From NCBI RefSeq assembly GCF_034931125.1, contig NZ_JAYGHM010000020.1, forward strand, positions 44,678 to 108,677: 64,000 nt of DNA, read 5' to 3'. Positions 18,468 to 27,095 of the stretch are shown in pieces. This stretch comes from Rivularia sp034931125 (GTDB lineage Bacteria; Cyanobacteriota; Cyanobacteriia; Cyanobacteriales; Nostocaceae). The translations under genes were made by a program, and so were the position numbers. How positions within the stretch are numbered: position 1 is the stretch's first letter; each line of letters begins with the position of its first letter. Below the pieces are notes generated by a model. That model searched no databases. It was not told the origin of the DNA and was given only the letters and a program-made list of their open reading frames with translations.

Positions 18468-19808
18468 ATGATATCAACAATAGATAACAATAGTCAAAAC
18501 TCCTTGCGAGTAGTATTAGTGGCAGAGAATGTATCTCGCCGCATGGGTGGTGAATCGGGCAAAAATCTTTATTATTTCTATCTGTTTCAGGAACGCGGTA
18601 TTGATTTACAGATAGTTTGTCATGCAAGGGTTAGAGAGGAACTTCGTCAAGAATTTCCTCACGACCAAGATTTTAATAAATTTCACTTTATTGAAGATAA
18701 TTGGTTACAAAAAAGTATCTGGCGAGTCGGTAAATTATTTCACTACAGGATTGAAGATTTAATATTTCTACAAATGGTGCATTGGATTACTCAAATCCAG
18801 GCTAGAAAAGTGGTGAAAAAACTTATTAAAAGTCAAGATATTCATATTGTTTTTCAGCCTTCACCAATTACACCCAAAGGATTGAACTTTATGTACAATT
18901 TAGGTGTACCAGTAGTACTTGGACCTTTAGCAGGTGGTGTTGATTTCCCTCCAGATTTCCGCTACATGGATTCTAAATTTGCTGTTGTGTCAGTGACTTT
19001 AGGAAGGTTACTTTCTAACATATTACATCGATTTGTACCGGGTAAATTGAAAGCAGAAACCTTAATTGTTGCCAACGACCTGACTAAAAAATCTTTACCA
19101 ACAGGATGTAAGGGAAAGGTTTACGAGGTAATTGAATGTGGAGTTGATTTAGATATTTGGCAACCAAGAAAACAGCCAGAGACCAATCCGGAAAAACCAG
19201 TTCGTTTTGTGTATTTAGGTCGTTTTGTAGATTGGAAAGGAATTCAATTTTTAGTTGATGCTTTTAAACAAGTTGCTGACGAAACAAACGCCGTTTTAGA
19301 ATTAGTTGGAGACGGAGAATTACGCGAAGATTTAGAAACACAAGTTGCCGATTTAGGTTTAGAAAATAACGTCAAATTTCGCGGCTGGATGAAACGCGAA
19401 CAAGCATCAAAATTACTTTGCGAATGCGATGTTTTCGTAATGCCTTCCTTGCGCGAAGCTGGTGGTAATGCCGTTTTAGAAGCGATGGCTTTAGGATTAC
19501 CCGTGATTGCAACAAAATGGGCTGGTCCGGCAAATACCCTACATCCTGACTGCGGTATTTGGGTCGAACCGACTTCGATAGAAGCTTTTGTGAATGGGTT
19601 CGCTTTATCAATGATTAAACTTGCTAATTCACCAGAATTACGTCGTCAAATGGGAGAAGCTGGTCCGAAACGAGTGCGTACTAACTACTTTGATTGGGAT
19701 TCTAAAGTTGATCGGATTATTGAAATTTTCGATGAAACCCTTTCACGTCAACCAGAAGCTCAAAAAACTTGTCAACCTCGTAAGTTAACTTCTCAAACTT
19801 ATACTTAA
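18468..19808 (+). CDS. GT4-family glycosyltransferase
   Basis: 446 residues, GT-B fold. The donor half contains VRFVYLGRFVDWKGIQFLVD (about 243-262), LELVGDGELREDLE and the REAGGNAVLEAMALGLPVI segment with the EX7E pair (about 328-346). The N-terminal half mentions MGGESGKNLYYFYLF and an insert of about 60 residues around HYRIEDLIFLQMVHW. A clear member of the Glycos_transf_1 family; likely acts on the repeat unit of the same locus. Donor unknown. Confidence 0.87.
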   Translation: MISTIDNNSQNSLRVVLVAENVSRRMGGESGKNLYYFYLFQERGIDLQIVCHARVREELRQEFPHDQDFNKFHFIEDNWLQKSIWRVGKLFHYRIEDLIFLQMVHWITQIQARKVVKKLIKSQDIHIVFQPSPITPKGLNFMYNLGVPVVLGPLAGGVDFPPDFRYMDSKFAVVSVTLGRLLSNILHRFVPGKLKAETLIVANDLTKKSLPTGCKGKVYEVIECGVDLDIWQPRKQPETNPEKPVRFVYLGRFVDWKGIQFLVDAFKQVADETNAVLELVGDGELREDLETQVADLGLENNVKFRGWMKREQASKLLCECDVFVMPSLREAGGNAVLEAMALGLPVIATKWAGPANTLHPDCGIWVEPTSIEAFVNGFALSMIKLANSPELRRQMGEAGPKRVRTNYFDWDSKVDRIIEIFDETLSRQPEAQKTCQPRKLTSQTYT

Positions 19809-20426
19809 AGTCTAAGTATAAAATCCCTGTGCCTTTTTTAGAATAAAATTCATACAAAATATATGAATCTCTTGTTCCTTGTCTTTGGCAAGGAACACAG
19901 TGTTTTGAGGCTCTGCCTAGGGTGTTGATTTTAAGGAAAATTAACCATATTTTTTTCACATAATTTAATACAGTAATTAACTAGTTCCCAGTCGGAGACT
20001 ATTGATGACAACTTAAGGATATAAACAATTTGTCAATAAGCAATAATGCTTAAATTTTGCTCTGAAAGCCAGGTTGGAAACAGCATTTTTAGTTAAGTAA
20101 TCGCGAAATTTTGAATCCATGATTCCCAAATTTCGCTAAAAACTCAGTACGAAGCTTGATTTAATACCTTGCATTCACCTCGTTTTTAACGATAATTACG
20201 AGTTGACATCATTAATTTCACCTTAAGTTGTCACAAATAGACAGAGCCTGGGAACAAGAAAACAAGAAAAAAATATTTATCGTTGCACTACGCTATTACA
20301 ACTTTTTTATTTTAATTTATTATTATTTCATCAGAATAAATCATGTTTTATTAAATCAAGCAACAAAAGGGCAAAAATAATCTTCAATAGGTAAATTCAC
20401 TTAAAAAGTTGAATTAAAAATCTATA
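19809..20426. other. Intergenic region with hairpin and MITE-like element
   Basis: 618 bp between two glycosyltransferase genes. A GTTCCTTG/CAAGGAAC hairpin (19874-19896) may end the upstream transcript, and the MITE-like element 19984-20255 fills most of the rest. No gene seen. Confidence 0.55.
19984..20255. mobile_element. MITE-like element with 35-bp inverted ends (272 bp)
   Basis: The left end 19984-20018 and the complement of 20221-20255 match at 28 of 35 positions without gaps; the outer 8 and inner 11 bases are identical. Between them lies a second hairpin with arms GCGAAATTT/AAATTTCGC (about 20103-20136). No coding frame. No clear target duplication is visible. Fits a non-autonomous transposon; it could instead be a structured RNA element, as the whole unit can fold back on itself. 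Confidence 0.6.
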
Positions 20427-21509
20427 ATGGCATATCATTTAGCCCTCAGCAGTTGTTTTGATTTAGAACATATCAAGCAAGATGCTCAGGTTGGTAAGAG
20501 TCCCGCTCATGTCATATTTGAAATTAGTCGGCTGTTAAACGCAAAAATACATCAGCCATGCAAATATTTTTTGCTACCAGTAGATCTTGTTCGTGAAAAG
20601 ATTATAGGATGCAGACATAGTTGGGCTTTAGCACGTCAACTATCTATTAGACTTACTGGTGATGATGTAATATTTTGCACTGATGAGAACGTAGGTTTAC
20701 CAATTGCTGCGCTCTGTGGAGGAAGAGAAAAGGGAGCGAAAGTAGTTGTATTTATCCATAACCTTAACAGACCGCGAGGACGTTTAGCCTTGAAGTTGTT
20801 TGGGATAAGAAAGCGCGTTGATTTATTCATGACAGCTAATCAAGAACAAGCTGATTTTTTGCGCGATTATCTGGATCTACCCGAGAATCGCGTTTGTCTA
20901 TTTCCCTATCAGCCTACAGATATATCATTCTTCACACCCAAAGCTTCAAAAGATAAATTGCGTCCGGTGATTGTTAGTGGAGGTTTGGAACAACGGGATT
21001 ATCGAACTCTTGTACGAGCAACAGAGTCTCTAAATGTTGATGTCAAAATCTGCGCTGCTTCTCCAACTAAAACTGTTGATTCGCGGACTTTTCCTAAAGT
21101 TATTCCTGCAAATGTGTCCTATGGCTACTATGACTGGAAATCTTTAGTACAGCTTTACTGCGATGCTGATATTGTTGTTGTTCCTCTTTACCCAAACAAC
21201 TTTCAAGCAGGTTTATCTACTTTATTTGAAGCGCTTGCTTGTCGTAAGCCAGTAATTATCACTCGTGCATCGGGAATTATCCAAGAACTCATTGATGCAA
21301 AAGCGGTTTTGGGTGTTAATCCCAATGATTCTGAGGGTTTAAATCAAGCAATTAACAGCCTGTTAGGAAATCCTAAACAGGGTGAAGCTTTAGCCGCAAA
21401 GGGTTATCAGTTAGTGATTGAGCAGTACAATCACCATGTTTATGTTAAAGCTTTGGTTGAGCAATTGACCAATATTTCGATTGCTCGATGTCTAATGGCT
21501 AAGTCCTGA
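20427..21509 (+). CDS. Glycosyltransferase (GT-B, GT4-like)
   Basis: 360 residues. The C-terminal half reads DIVVVPLYPNNFQAG, then LSTLFEALACRKPVIITRASG (about 253-284), the usual nucleotide-sugar end of GT-B enzymes. VVFIHNLNRPRGRLALK (about 109-125) corresponds to the acceptor half. The N-terminus has no signal or membrane segment. It is the last gene of the polysaccharide block in this direction. Classification as GT4-like rests on fold features rather than a full motif set. Confidence 0.75.
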   Translation: MAYHLALSSCFDLEHIKQDAQVGKSPAHVIFEISRLLNAKIHQPCKYFLLPVDLVREKIIGCRHSWALARQLSIRLTGDDVIFCTDENVGLPIAALCGGREKGAKVVVFIHNLNRPRGRLALKLFGIRKRVDLFMTANQEQADFLRDYLDLPENRVCLFPYQPTDISFFTPKASKDKLRPVIVSGGLEQRDYRTLVRATESLNVDVKICAASPTKTVDSRTFPKVIPANVSYGYYDWKSLVQLYCDADIVVVPLYPNNFQAGLSTLFEALACRKPVIITRASGIIQELIDAKAVLGVNPNDSEGLNQAINSLLGNPKQGEALAAKGYQLVIEQYNHHVYVKALVEQLTNISIARCLMAKS

Positions 21510-21655
21510 TAATTTTTTGTTTCGAGACTACAACATACAGGGTTGCATCTTTTTTATATTCGTTTAAGGGTTTCTCAAACAATTTTCTGTAAATAAATAA
21601 GGGGAATCCCGGCAATGCGCTGCTCTCCATCCCACAATTTGATTAAGCTTTATAT

Positions 21656-22165
21656 TCAAGTGGGATTTAAACTTTGCTTACCGTGTAAAATCGGCATGGT
21701 AAACAAACCCCAAGCCAAACCTGTAATTAAACCAAATGGCACAACAATAAGATTTTGAAAATTCCACCAGCCCAAAATCTGTCCCGCCATTTCCAGGGGA
21801 TATGCCATCATTAATACAGTAGCTAGCGCTGCTCCATTCCAACCGTATTGATGCAGCCAGTAAAAAGCTTTTCCCTCATCTGCCATATATAGTAAGCGGG
21901 TAGCAAATAAACCCATTACGGTACCGTAGCAGCGCATACATACAGCCATGATGAAAGGTGGTGCTAACTCAACTCCCATCTGAGGTTGAGGGCAAACGTG
22001 ATGACCCATAAAATAAATTATCTTTGCAATAGTCGGTAAAATTGGCAACCCAGAAGCGGCAAGAAAAGGAGCAGCGATCGGTCCGATTACCATTCCTGTA
22101 AGTAGGAAGTCAGCAATAAAACTTACGGGGTTAATTTGGAATTGTTTGTGGGATGTTAGCTGCAT
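21656..22165 (-). CDS. DUF2085 membrane protein
   Basis: 169 residues, four or five hydrophobic segments. The DUF2085 hallmarks are HHVCPQPQ (about 50-57) and MAVCMRCYGTVMGLF (about 69-83), a Cys/Arg pattern in a small membrane protein found across cyanobacteria and bacilli. Function unknown. It follows AgrE (minus strand) with a 233-bp gap, so co-transcription is possible but not obvious. A heme or metal role for the Cys/His pairs would be speculation. Confidence 0.78.
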   Translation of the reverse strand: MQLTSHKQFQINPVSFIADFLLTGMVIGPIAAPFLAASGLPILPTIAKIIYFMGHHVCPQPQMGVELAPPFIMAVCMRCYGTVMGLFATRLLYMADEGKAFYWLHQYGWNGAALATVLMMAYPLEMAGQILGWWNFQNLIVVPFGLITGLAWGLFTMPILHGKQSLNPT

Positions 22166-22365
22166 TTTACTTTAGTTAAATAATATTTTTTGACTGGGTG
22201 CTGTTGGTTTAATAAATTAATTTTTTTTGTTGAGTAAGTATTCGTGCAAAATAAATTAAACATTTAGTCTGGGGAGGGAATAGGGTTGGGGGGAATAGGG
22301 AAGGTTTATATAACTCACGAGTAATTATATAAATAATTTTGCGTTAGTATTTATCTATAATTCGG

Positions 22366-22389
22366 GAGACTTCGCAATTGCGAAGTCTC
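22366..22389 (-). terminator. Perfect 24-bp palindrome behind agrE-like gene
   Basis: GAGACTTCGCAA and its exact complement form a 12-bp stem ten bases after the AgrE stop codon. It is preceded on the minus strand by ATGTA, exactly as in the hairpin after mscS (35871-35903). No T run follows, so it may be a dispersed palindrome used as a 3'-end stabiliser or terminator. Confidence 0.5.
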
Positions 22390-22398
22390 TACATTTAA

Positions 22399-24513
22399 TT
22401 AACCAACTTCAGCGGTATAGGGACTTGTCAATTTATCCAATTGCTGTACTAACAAACTGAGGAATAATCCGACATCTGTAACTACACCAACTGATTCTAC
22501 GGAACCGCGATCGCTCAATTTTGTGACCACTGCTGGGTTAATATCGACACACACCATTTTTACTCCGGCAGGTGTCATGTTCCCTACTCCGATGGAATGT
22601 AGCATGGTTGATAGCATTAATATCATATCTGCTCCCTTCAGTAATTCCGCGTACTCTTGCTGTGCTTTAATTAAATCCATTTGAGTGTCGGGTAAAGGTC
22701 CGTCATCTCGGATTGAACCGGCAAGAGCGAAAGGTATGTGATTTCTCACGCATTCGTACATCACACCTTTTTTGATCATTCCTGCCTGTACGGCTTTGGC
22801 AATGCTACCGTGACGACGAACCCAGTTGATGGCTTTGAGGTGGTGCCGATGTCCTCCGCGTACCGAAATACCCCGCTTCATGTCTACGCCCAAAGAAGTC
22901 CCCATCATTGATTGCTCGATGTCGTGAACTGCGATCGCGTTTCCACCCAATAACGCCTGTACGTAACCTTCCCGTATCAGTTGCGACAAGTGTTGTCCGC
23001 CGCCAGTATGTATGACTACAGGCCCAGCAGTGACAACAACTTTACCTCCGGCATCACGAATTTTACGTAGTTCCCAGGCGACTTGTTCTACAATCAACTC
23101 TACGCGGCGTTCGCTGGAAACTCCCGCAGACATAAAGCTGAATTCCTCGGTGTTGCGTTTTTCTCGCGATTCTGGGTTGCGGATGGTGCGGATACCTTGT
23201 ACATCTACAATTACTTGTTCCCCTGCTTCTAAATCGCGCAATATTTTACACTGTGCTACCGTTCCTTGGTTCGTTTCGGTAATTGCGATCGCACCATCCA
23301 TACGCTGCGAAAGTACTTTCACCCATTTACCGTTAATCCGCACTTCGGTAGGATAAATGGTACTAACGTAGAAGTCATCCGGTGCGACTCCGTTTTGAAT
23401 TACGGGCTGAAGTTTCGCGTCTCGCTCGTCTTCTGGTAAGTTCATTGCCCCCAAATCAATTAGATGGGATACAATGCTTTCCATTACTTCATGGGAAGGT
23501 GCGGAAACTTTCACTTCAGCAGCAGAGGTACTTTGACGCTGCTCTCCCAAAAGGAAATTCATGACTTTGAAACTACCGCCATTGTCTATAATTAAATCTA
23601 AGGCGCGGTTGATTAAGCCGGAATCGAGTAAGTGTCCTTCCATGCGGACAACTTGACTTTCTACGTAAGTGTTGGCGTGTACTTCTTCTCTTACAGGTTC
23701 GTTTACCCGCAAAGTTAAACATTTAGCCGCACCCCCGGCTTTGAGAAATTCGGTAAGTGGGGTTTCGATGACTTCAAAACCAACTTTTGCCAAACGTTTT
23801 TTCAGTTCATCGGAAGCTTTGTTCATCACCACAACGTTGTCCACATTCACCGTATTACAGGCGAAATTCACCGCGTCGGCTTCTTCTATAGCAATGCGTT
23901 TTTCCGGTGCAACTCGCATTTCGATCAAGCGGTTGGAATAGGAGTCAAAAGCACCGGGGTAATAAAGTAAATAGCCATTTGCTAAAGGACAAAAGCAGGT
24001 ATCGAGATGATAAAAGCGATCGTCAGTTAATCGTAAGGATAATACCTCAATATCCAACCATTTCGCCAGAAAAGGGTGAGAATCCAATTCCGAACGAAAA
24101 CCATAACCAGCCCACAACCAGCGTCCTTCTCGATCCAAAAGTGCATCACCCGCACCTTCAAAAGGTAAATCTTTAGGTAATTCGTAAACCGTAAAGCCAT
24201 TTTCTTCAAACCATGCTTTGAAATAAGGCTCTTCTTTCTGACGCTCTTTATGTAAAAAGCGACTCAATACCACATTTTCACCTAAAACTAAACCAGCATT
24301 AGCGGTGAAAACCATATCGGGAACACCTTGATGGGGTTTGACTAAATCAACGATCGCGTGTTCCTTAAGTACGTGATGTAGTTTTTGCCATTGCTGCAAG
24401 GCTCGTTCTTGAGATGACTTATGAATATTCCCTTCCATCCAGGGATTAATTACATAGTCTACATCGTAATATTCCGGAGCGCACATCAAAAAGCGGATTT
24501 GAGAAGTCGTCAT
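22399..24513 (-). CDS. agrE: AgrE/ArgZ-type bifunctional arginine dihydrolase / ornithine cyclodeaminase (TIGR00300)
   Basis: 704 residues from ATG 24513 (a TTG 8 codons upstream is less likely). The N-terminal guanidine-modifying domain (about 1-280) turns arginine into ornithine, CO2 and two ammonia, part of cyanobacterial cyanophycin/arginine nitrogen release. Residues expected to be catalytic are in place: Asn72 in FTANAGL, His169 in FYHLDTCF and nucleophile Cys265 in GGAAKCLTLRV, each one later than in the characterised enzymes. The C-terminal LOR/SDH-like domain (about 290-704) matches the ornithine cyclodeaminase part, with the dinucleotide-binding stretches VVTAGPVVIHTGGGQH and GGNAIAVHDIEQSMMG. 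Length equals known AgrE. A GAF-protein gene diverges upstream. Confidence 0.94.
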   Translation of the reverse strand: MTTSQIRFLMCAPEYYDVDYVINPWMEGNIHKSSQERALQQWQKLHHVLKEHAIVDLVKPHQGVPDMVFTANAGLVLGENVVLSRFLHKERQKEEPYFKAWFEENGFTVYELPKDLPFEGAGDALLDREGRWLWAGYGFRSELDSHPFLAKWLDIEVLSLRLTDDRFYHLDTCFCPLANGYLLYYPGAFDSYSNRLIEMRVAPEKRIAIEEADAVNFACNTVNVDNVVVMNKASDELKKRLAKVGFEVIETPLTEFLKAGGAAKCLTLRVNEPVREEVHANTYVESQVVRMEGHLLDSGLINRALDLIIDNGGSFKVMNFLLGEQRQSTSAAEVKVSAPSHEVMESIVSHLIDLGAMNLPEDERDAKLQPVIQNGVAPDDFYVSTIYPTEVRINGKWVKVLSQRMDGAIAITETNQGTVAQCKILRDLEAGEQVIVDVQGIRTIRNPESREKRNTEEFSFMSAGVSSERRVELIVEQVAWELRKIRDAGGKVVVTAGPVVIHTGGGQHLSQLIREGYVQALLGGNAIAVHDIEQSMMGTSLGVDMKRGISVRGGHRHHLKAINWVRRHGSIAKAVQAGMIKKGVMYECVRNHIPFALAGSIRDDGPLPDTQMDLIKAQQEYAELLKGADMILMLSTMLHSIGVGNMTPAGVKMVCVDINPAVVTKLSDRGSVESVGVVTDVGLFLSLLVQQLDKLTSPYTAEVG

Positions 24514-24579
24514 AGTAAGTAAATTCGGAGGGGTCAACTTGTTTATTTTATTACTCTAAGCGAACGGAAGTGGAGAAAG

Positions 24580-24640
24580 AGGATTGGGGGACAAGGGGAT
24601 GGGGGGATGGGGGGATGGGGGGATGGGGGGACGAGGAGAA
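24580..24640. repeat. G-rich heptamer tandem repeat (GGGGGAT type)
   Basis: Four tandem GGGGGAT-like units, the same as at 13749-13796, followed by GGGGGAC. G-quadruplex potential on the plus strand, close upstream of the agrE start. Confidence 0.75.
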
Positions 24641-24673
24641 TGAGTTAGAAATTATTTCAAATAAATATTTAAG

Positions 24674-24712
24674 CTTTGACCTTTGACCTCTAACCTTTAA
24701 CCTCTAACCTAA
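24674..24712. repeat. Heptamer tandem repeat (CTTTGAC/CTCTAAC type)
   Basis: Five consecutive heptamers CTTTGAC, CTTTGAC, CTCTAAC, CTTTAAC, CTCTAAC. Complementary in type to the GGTTAAA tract at 15125. Confidence 0.7.
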
Positions 24713-24827
24713 TTGATTAGATATTCTTCTAATTTTAAAAGAGTATTATTTAAAAACGAACTTAGCGAAGTACTTGGTACTATACCATCAAGGAAGATAA
24801 CCATTACTCAACTTAAATATTAAAACG

Positions 24828-25343
24828 GTGGCACAAAATTATAACGCAAGTTTTGACAGTGGTCTAGAAAGGGTACTTAATCGTTTAAAAACAACAATAG
24901 TACGAGATAATTTAATTATAGAAACTACAAGCCGTCTACGAGAAACGCTTGATGTAGATAGAGTCGTTTTGTATTATTTTTATTCTCAGTGGGATGGACA
25001 AGTAACTTTTGAATGTTTGAGTTCTCAGGAGCTATCTATTCTTGGTTCTACTGGTCCTAATGAGTGTTTTAATGATGAGTACGCTGCTTTATATTTAGAC
25101 GGAAGAATACGGGCAATTTCAGATATTGAATCAGAACCGATTGCTGATTGTCACCGCGACTTTTTACGTAATTTAGACGTTCGCGCTAATTTAGTTGTAC
25201 CTATTTTAACTGAGAACGGTTTATGGGGTTTGCTGATAGCTCATCATTGCCAAGCACCTCGTTTATGGACTCCATCAGATATTAAAATGATGCAGGCTGA
25301 AGCGAAAAATTTATCGAAGGCTGATTCTATTCGTAATTCTTAG
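24828..25343 (+). CDS. Stand-alone GAF domain protein, cyanobacteriochrome-like
   Basis: 171 residues forming essentially one GAF domain (about 20-160). It has the two cysteine contexts of bilin-binding cyanobacteriochromes: PNECF (Cys80-Phe81) where DXCF-type proteins have their second cysteine, and DCH (Cys108-His109) at the canonical chromophore site, within GRIRAISDIESEP and then VRANLVVPIL...LWGLLIAHHC...PRLW, all typical of phytochrome/CBCR GAF domains. There is no kinase, GGDEF or other output domain. It may bind phycocyanobilin as a minimal light sensor, or act as an antenna or partner subunit. Start is GTG at 24828. Bilin binding is inferred from motifs only. Confidence 0.75.
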   Translation: MAQNYNASFDSGLERVLNRLKTTIVRDNLIIETTSRLRETLDVDRVVLYYFYSQWDGQVTFECLSSQELSILGSTGPNECFNDEYAALYLDGRIRAISDIESEPIADCHRDFLRNLDVRANLVVPILTENGLWGLLIAHHCQAPRLWTPSDIKMMQAEAKNLSKADSIRNS

Positions 25344-25344
25344 G

Positions 25345-25405
25345 TAATAGGGAATAGGGAATGGGGAATAGGGGATAAGTAATGGGGAATAGGTAATGGA
25401 AAATA
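25345..25405. repeat. Heptamer tandem repeat (GGGAATA type)
   Basis: About seven to eight GGGAATA/GGTAATG-type heptamers starting right at the GAF gene's stop codon. They are the inverse of the TATTCCC tract at 25699-25840. Confidence 0.75.
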
Positions 25406-25463
25406 ATATTTAGATGTAAGCTGTCGCGCATTTAATTTGTATTTTTATAGCAAGATGCTGTCC

Positions 25464-25516
25464 TTCACTGCGGGAACATCTAACGGTGAACGGACATACT
25501 TCGTGAACCTGAGCGC
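25464..25516. repeat. Dispersed palindromic repeat, second copy of that in MITE 2
   Basis: Shares CTGCGGGAACA, CGGTGAACG and ACTTCGTGA in the same order and spacing with the complement of 766-817. No coding meaning. Confidence 0.6.
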
Positions 25517-25698
25517 ACTACAATAGTATTGCGTTTTTATTTTATAGTATTAAACTGCACATTAGCTTATCAACATTAAGGCGATCGCAATCCTCAGCTA
25601 TAGAATGCATACTACCAATATTTTATTGTGTGTTGACACTAATTATAAAAAAGAAATTATATTTTATTAATATTGCTTGTTCTCACCGTTTTTTCTTC

Positions 25699-25840
25699 TC
25701 TATTCCCTACTCCCTACTCCCTACTCCCTATTCCCTATTCCCTATTACCTATTCCCTATTCCCTATTCCCTATTCCCTACTCCCTACTCCCTACTCCCTA
25801 CTCCCTATTCCCTATTACCAATTCCCAATTCCCTATTCCA
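25699..25840. repeat. Long heptamer tandem repeat (CTATTCC/CTACTCC type)
   Basis: About 20 tandem heptamers over 140 bp, alternating TATTCCC and TACTCCC with a few variants at the end. It is the longest tract in the window and lies in a 632-bp gap between the GAF gene and the exonuclease gene. Two overlapping frames that read through it (SLLPTPYS-type repeats) are not genes. Confidence 0.85.
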
Positions 25841-25975
25841 ATTAAAAATTTAAAATGATACTAATTATTAAGAGCGAACAGATACGGCACTACAAATAAG
25901 TTACAGACAAAATGTTACCTTAAGAAGTTGTAACTTAGTTAGTTTTACTCAATTTTTCTTAGGGAATATTACTCA

Positions 25976-26884
25976 ATGCCTTATCTTAAATCGGCTAATG
26001 AAATTCGTTCTTTTGTTGCTAAGTATACTAAAACAAAAATTTGGCTAGATACAGAAGTTGCTGACTATGACACTCGCAATCCTAGACTATCACTGATTCA
26101 AGTTTTGGATGACTGTACAGATTTAACTGGGGAAAGTGTTTATATTTTGGATGTACTCGAACAACAAGAAGTTGTTGATGAGTTCATAGAAAAAATTATG
26201 ATAAATTCTTCAATAGAAAAAGTGTTTCATAATGCTAAGTATGATTTAAGATTTTTAGGTAAAAAGAATGCTAAAAATGTCACCTGCACCTTAGAAATGG
26301 CAAAAAGAATTCCCTACTATATTCTACCTTTACCTAACTACAAATTAAAGACTTTGGCTACAGAACTTTGTCATTTTAAAAATATTGATAAACAGCAACA
26401 AACCAGCGATTGGGGAATTAGACCTTTAAGTGACGAACAAATTGAATATGCTTATTTGGACTGCATTATTCTTGCTCAAGTGCATTTGCGCTTGTTAGAC
26501 ATTACTCAAAAATTACACTTTAATGCAGAAACGGAAGATTTAAGTTTACTTAGCGCAAAATATATCGAGCTAGAACATCAATGGCAACTTGTAAAATCCG
26601 AGTTTGAACATTTGCAAGAACGAGTTAAGCAAGCAATGCTGGCTCAACAATTATCTGAGATCGACAATTTTAAACTTAATAGTTCCGAACGCACAACAAC
26701 TAAAGTGCCATTTTCTGAACTGGTACGCTTAGTAGAAACTCAAAATGTAGACTTAGATTTTGATATTACCCTAACTAAAGATATTCAAAAAAAATTGGGG
26801 GACAATATCGAGCAACTTGCTGTAGACATCTCAACAACCAGCAGTTTAAGATTGATTTCCAAGCAAGCAGAAAGTGAAGAATAA
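25976..26884 (+). CDS. RNase D-like 3'-5' exonuclease (DEDDy)
   Basis: 302 residues. The DEDDy residues are visible: Asp25 and Glu27 in IWLDTEVADYD, Asp90 in HNAKYDLRFL, and Tyr158/Asp162 in YAYLDCIIL. This matches the 3'-5' exonuclease domain of RNase D, which trims 3' ends of tRNA and other small RNAs. After the roughly 190-residue nuclease domain there is no HRDC domain; instead a 110-residue helical tail (about 195-302) that may be a coiled coil. ATG at 25976 follows an A/T-rich leader. Confidence 0.85.
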   Translation: MPYLKSANEIRSFVAKYTKTKIWLDTEVADYDTRNPRLSLIQVLDDCTDLTGESVYILDVLEQQEVVDEFIEKIMINSSIEKVFHNAKYDLRFLGKKNAKNVTCTLEMAKRIPYYILPLPNYKLKTLATELCHFKNIDKQQQTSDWGIRPLSDEQIEYAYLDCIILAQVHLRLLDITQKLHFNAETEDLSLLSAKYIELEHQWQLVKSEFEHLQERVKQAMLAQQLSEIDNFKLNSSERTTTKVPFSELVRLVETQNVDLDFDITLTKDIQKKLGDNIEQLAVDISTTSSLRLISKQAESEE

Positions 26885-27095
26885 ATAACAAGTACATACG
26901 TTAGGCTTACATTATGACAGACTGAAGACTTGTTTTTTAAACTAAAATCAGTTTGGTAAAATGCAAACACATTCGCCACAAAATCCGTGCAAAAATAGTC
27001 AATATAGCCAATTGGAGTGATGATTATTCAAAGTTAAGAAAAATGAATTTTTTAAATATTAATGCCATTGTGGGTGTCTTGATAAAAAGTGACTT

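Larger units (their letters stand above)
24514..24827. other. Divergent intergenic region with two heptamer repeat tracts
   Basis: Contains GGGGGAT units (24580-24640) and CTTTGAC/CTCTAAC-type heptamers (24674-24712). The promoters of agrE (-) and of the GAF gene (+) should lie at its two ends; no clear -10 is claimed. Confidence 0.5.

Noticed and set aside
24514..24537. TTG-started extension of AgrE
   Set aside because: ATG at 24513 gives the known 703-705-residue length and N-terminus.
25699..25840. CRISPR-like regular repetition
   Set aside because: The unit is seven bases with no spacers, so it is a tandem heptamer repeat, not a CRISPR array; no cas genes in the window.
25630..25858. 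Two overlapping open frames of 60-71 residues
   Set aside because: They are read entirely from tandem heptamer repeats (SLLPTPYS-type periodic translation), with no ribosome site and no protein character.
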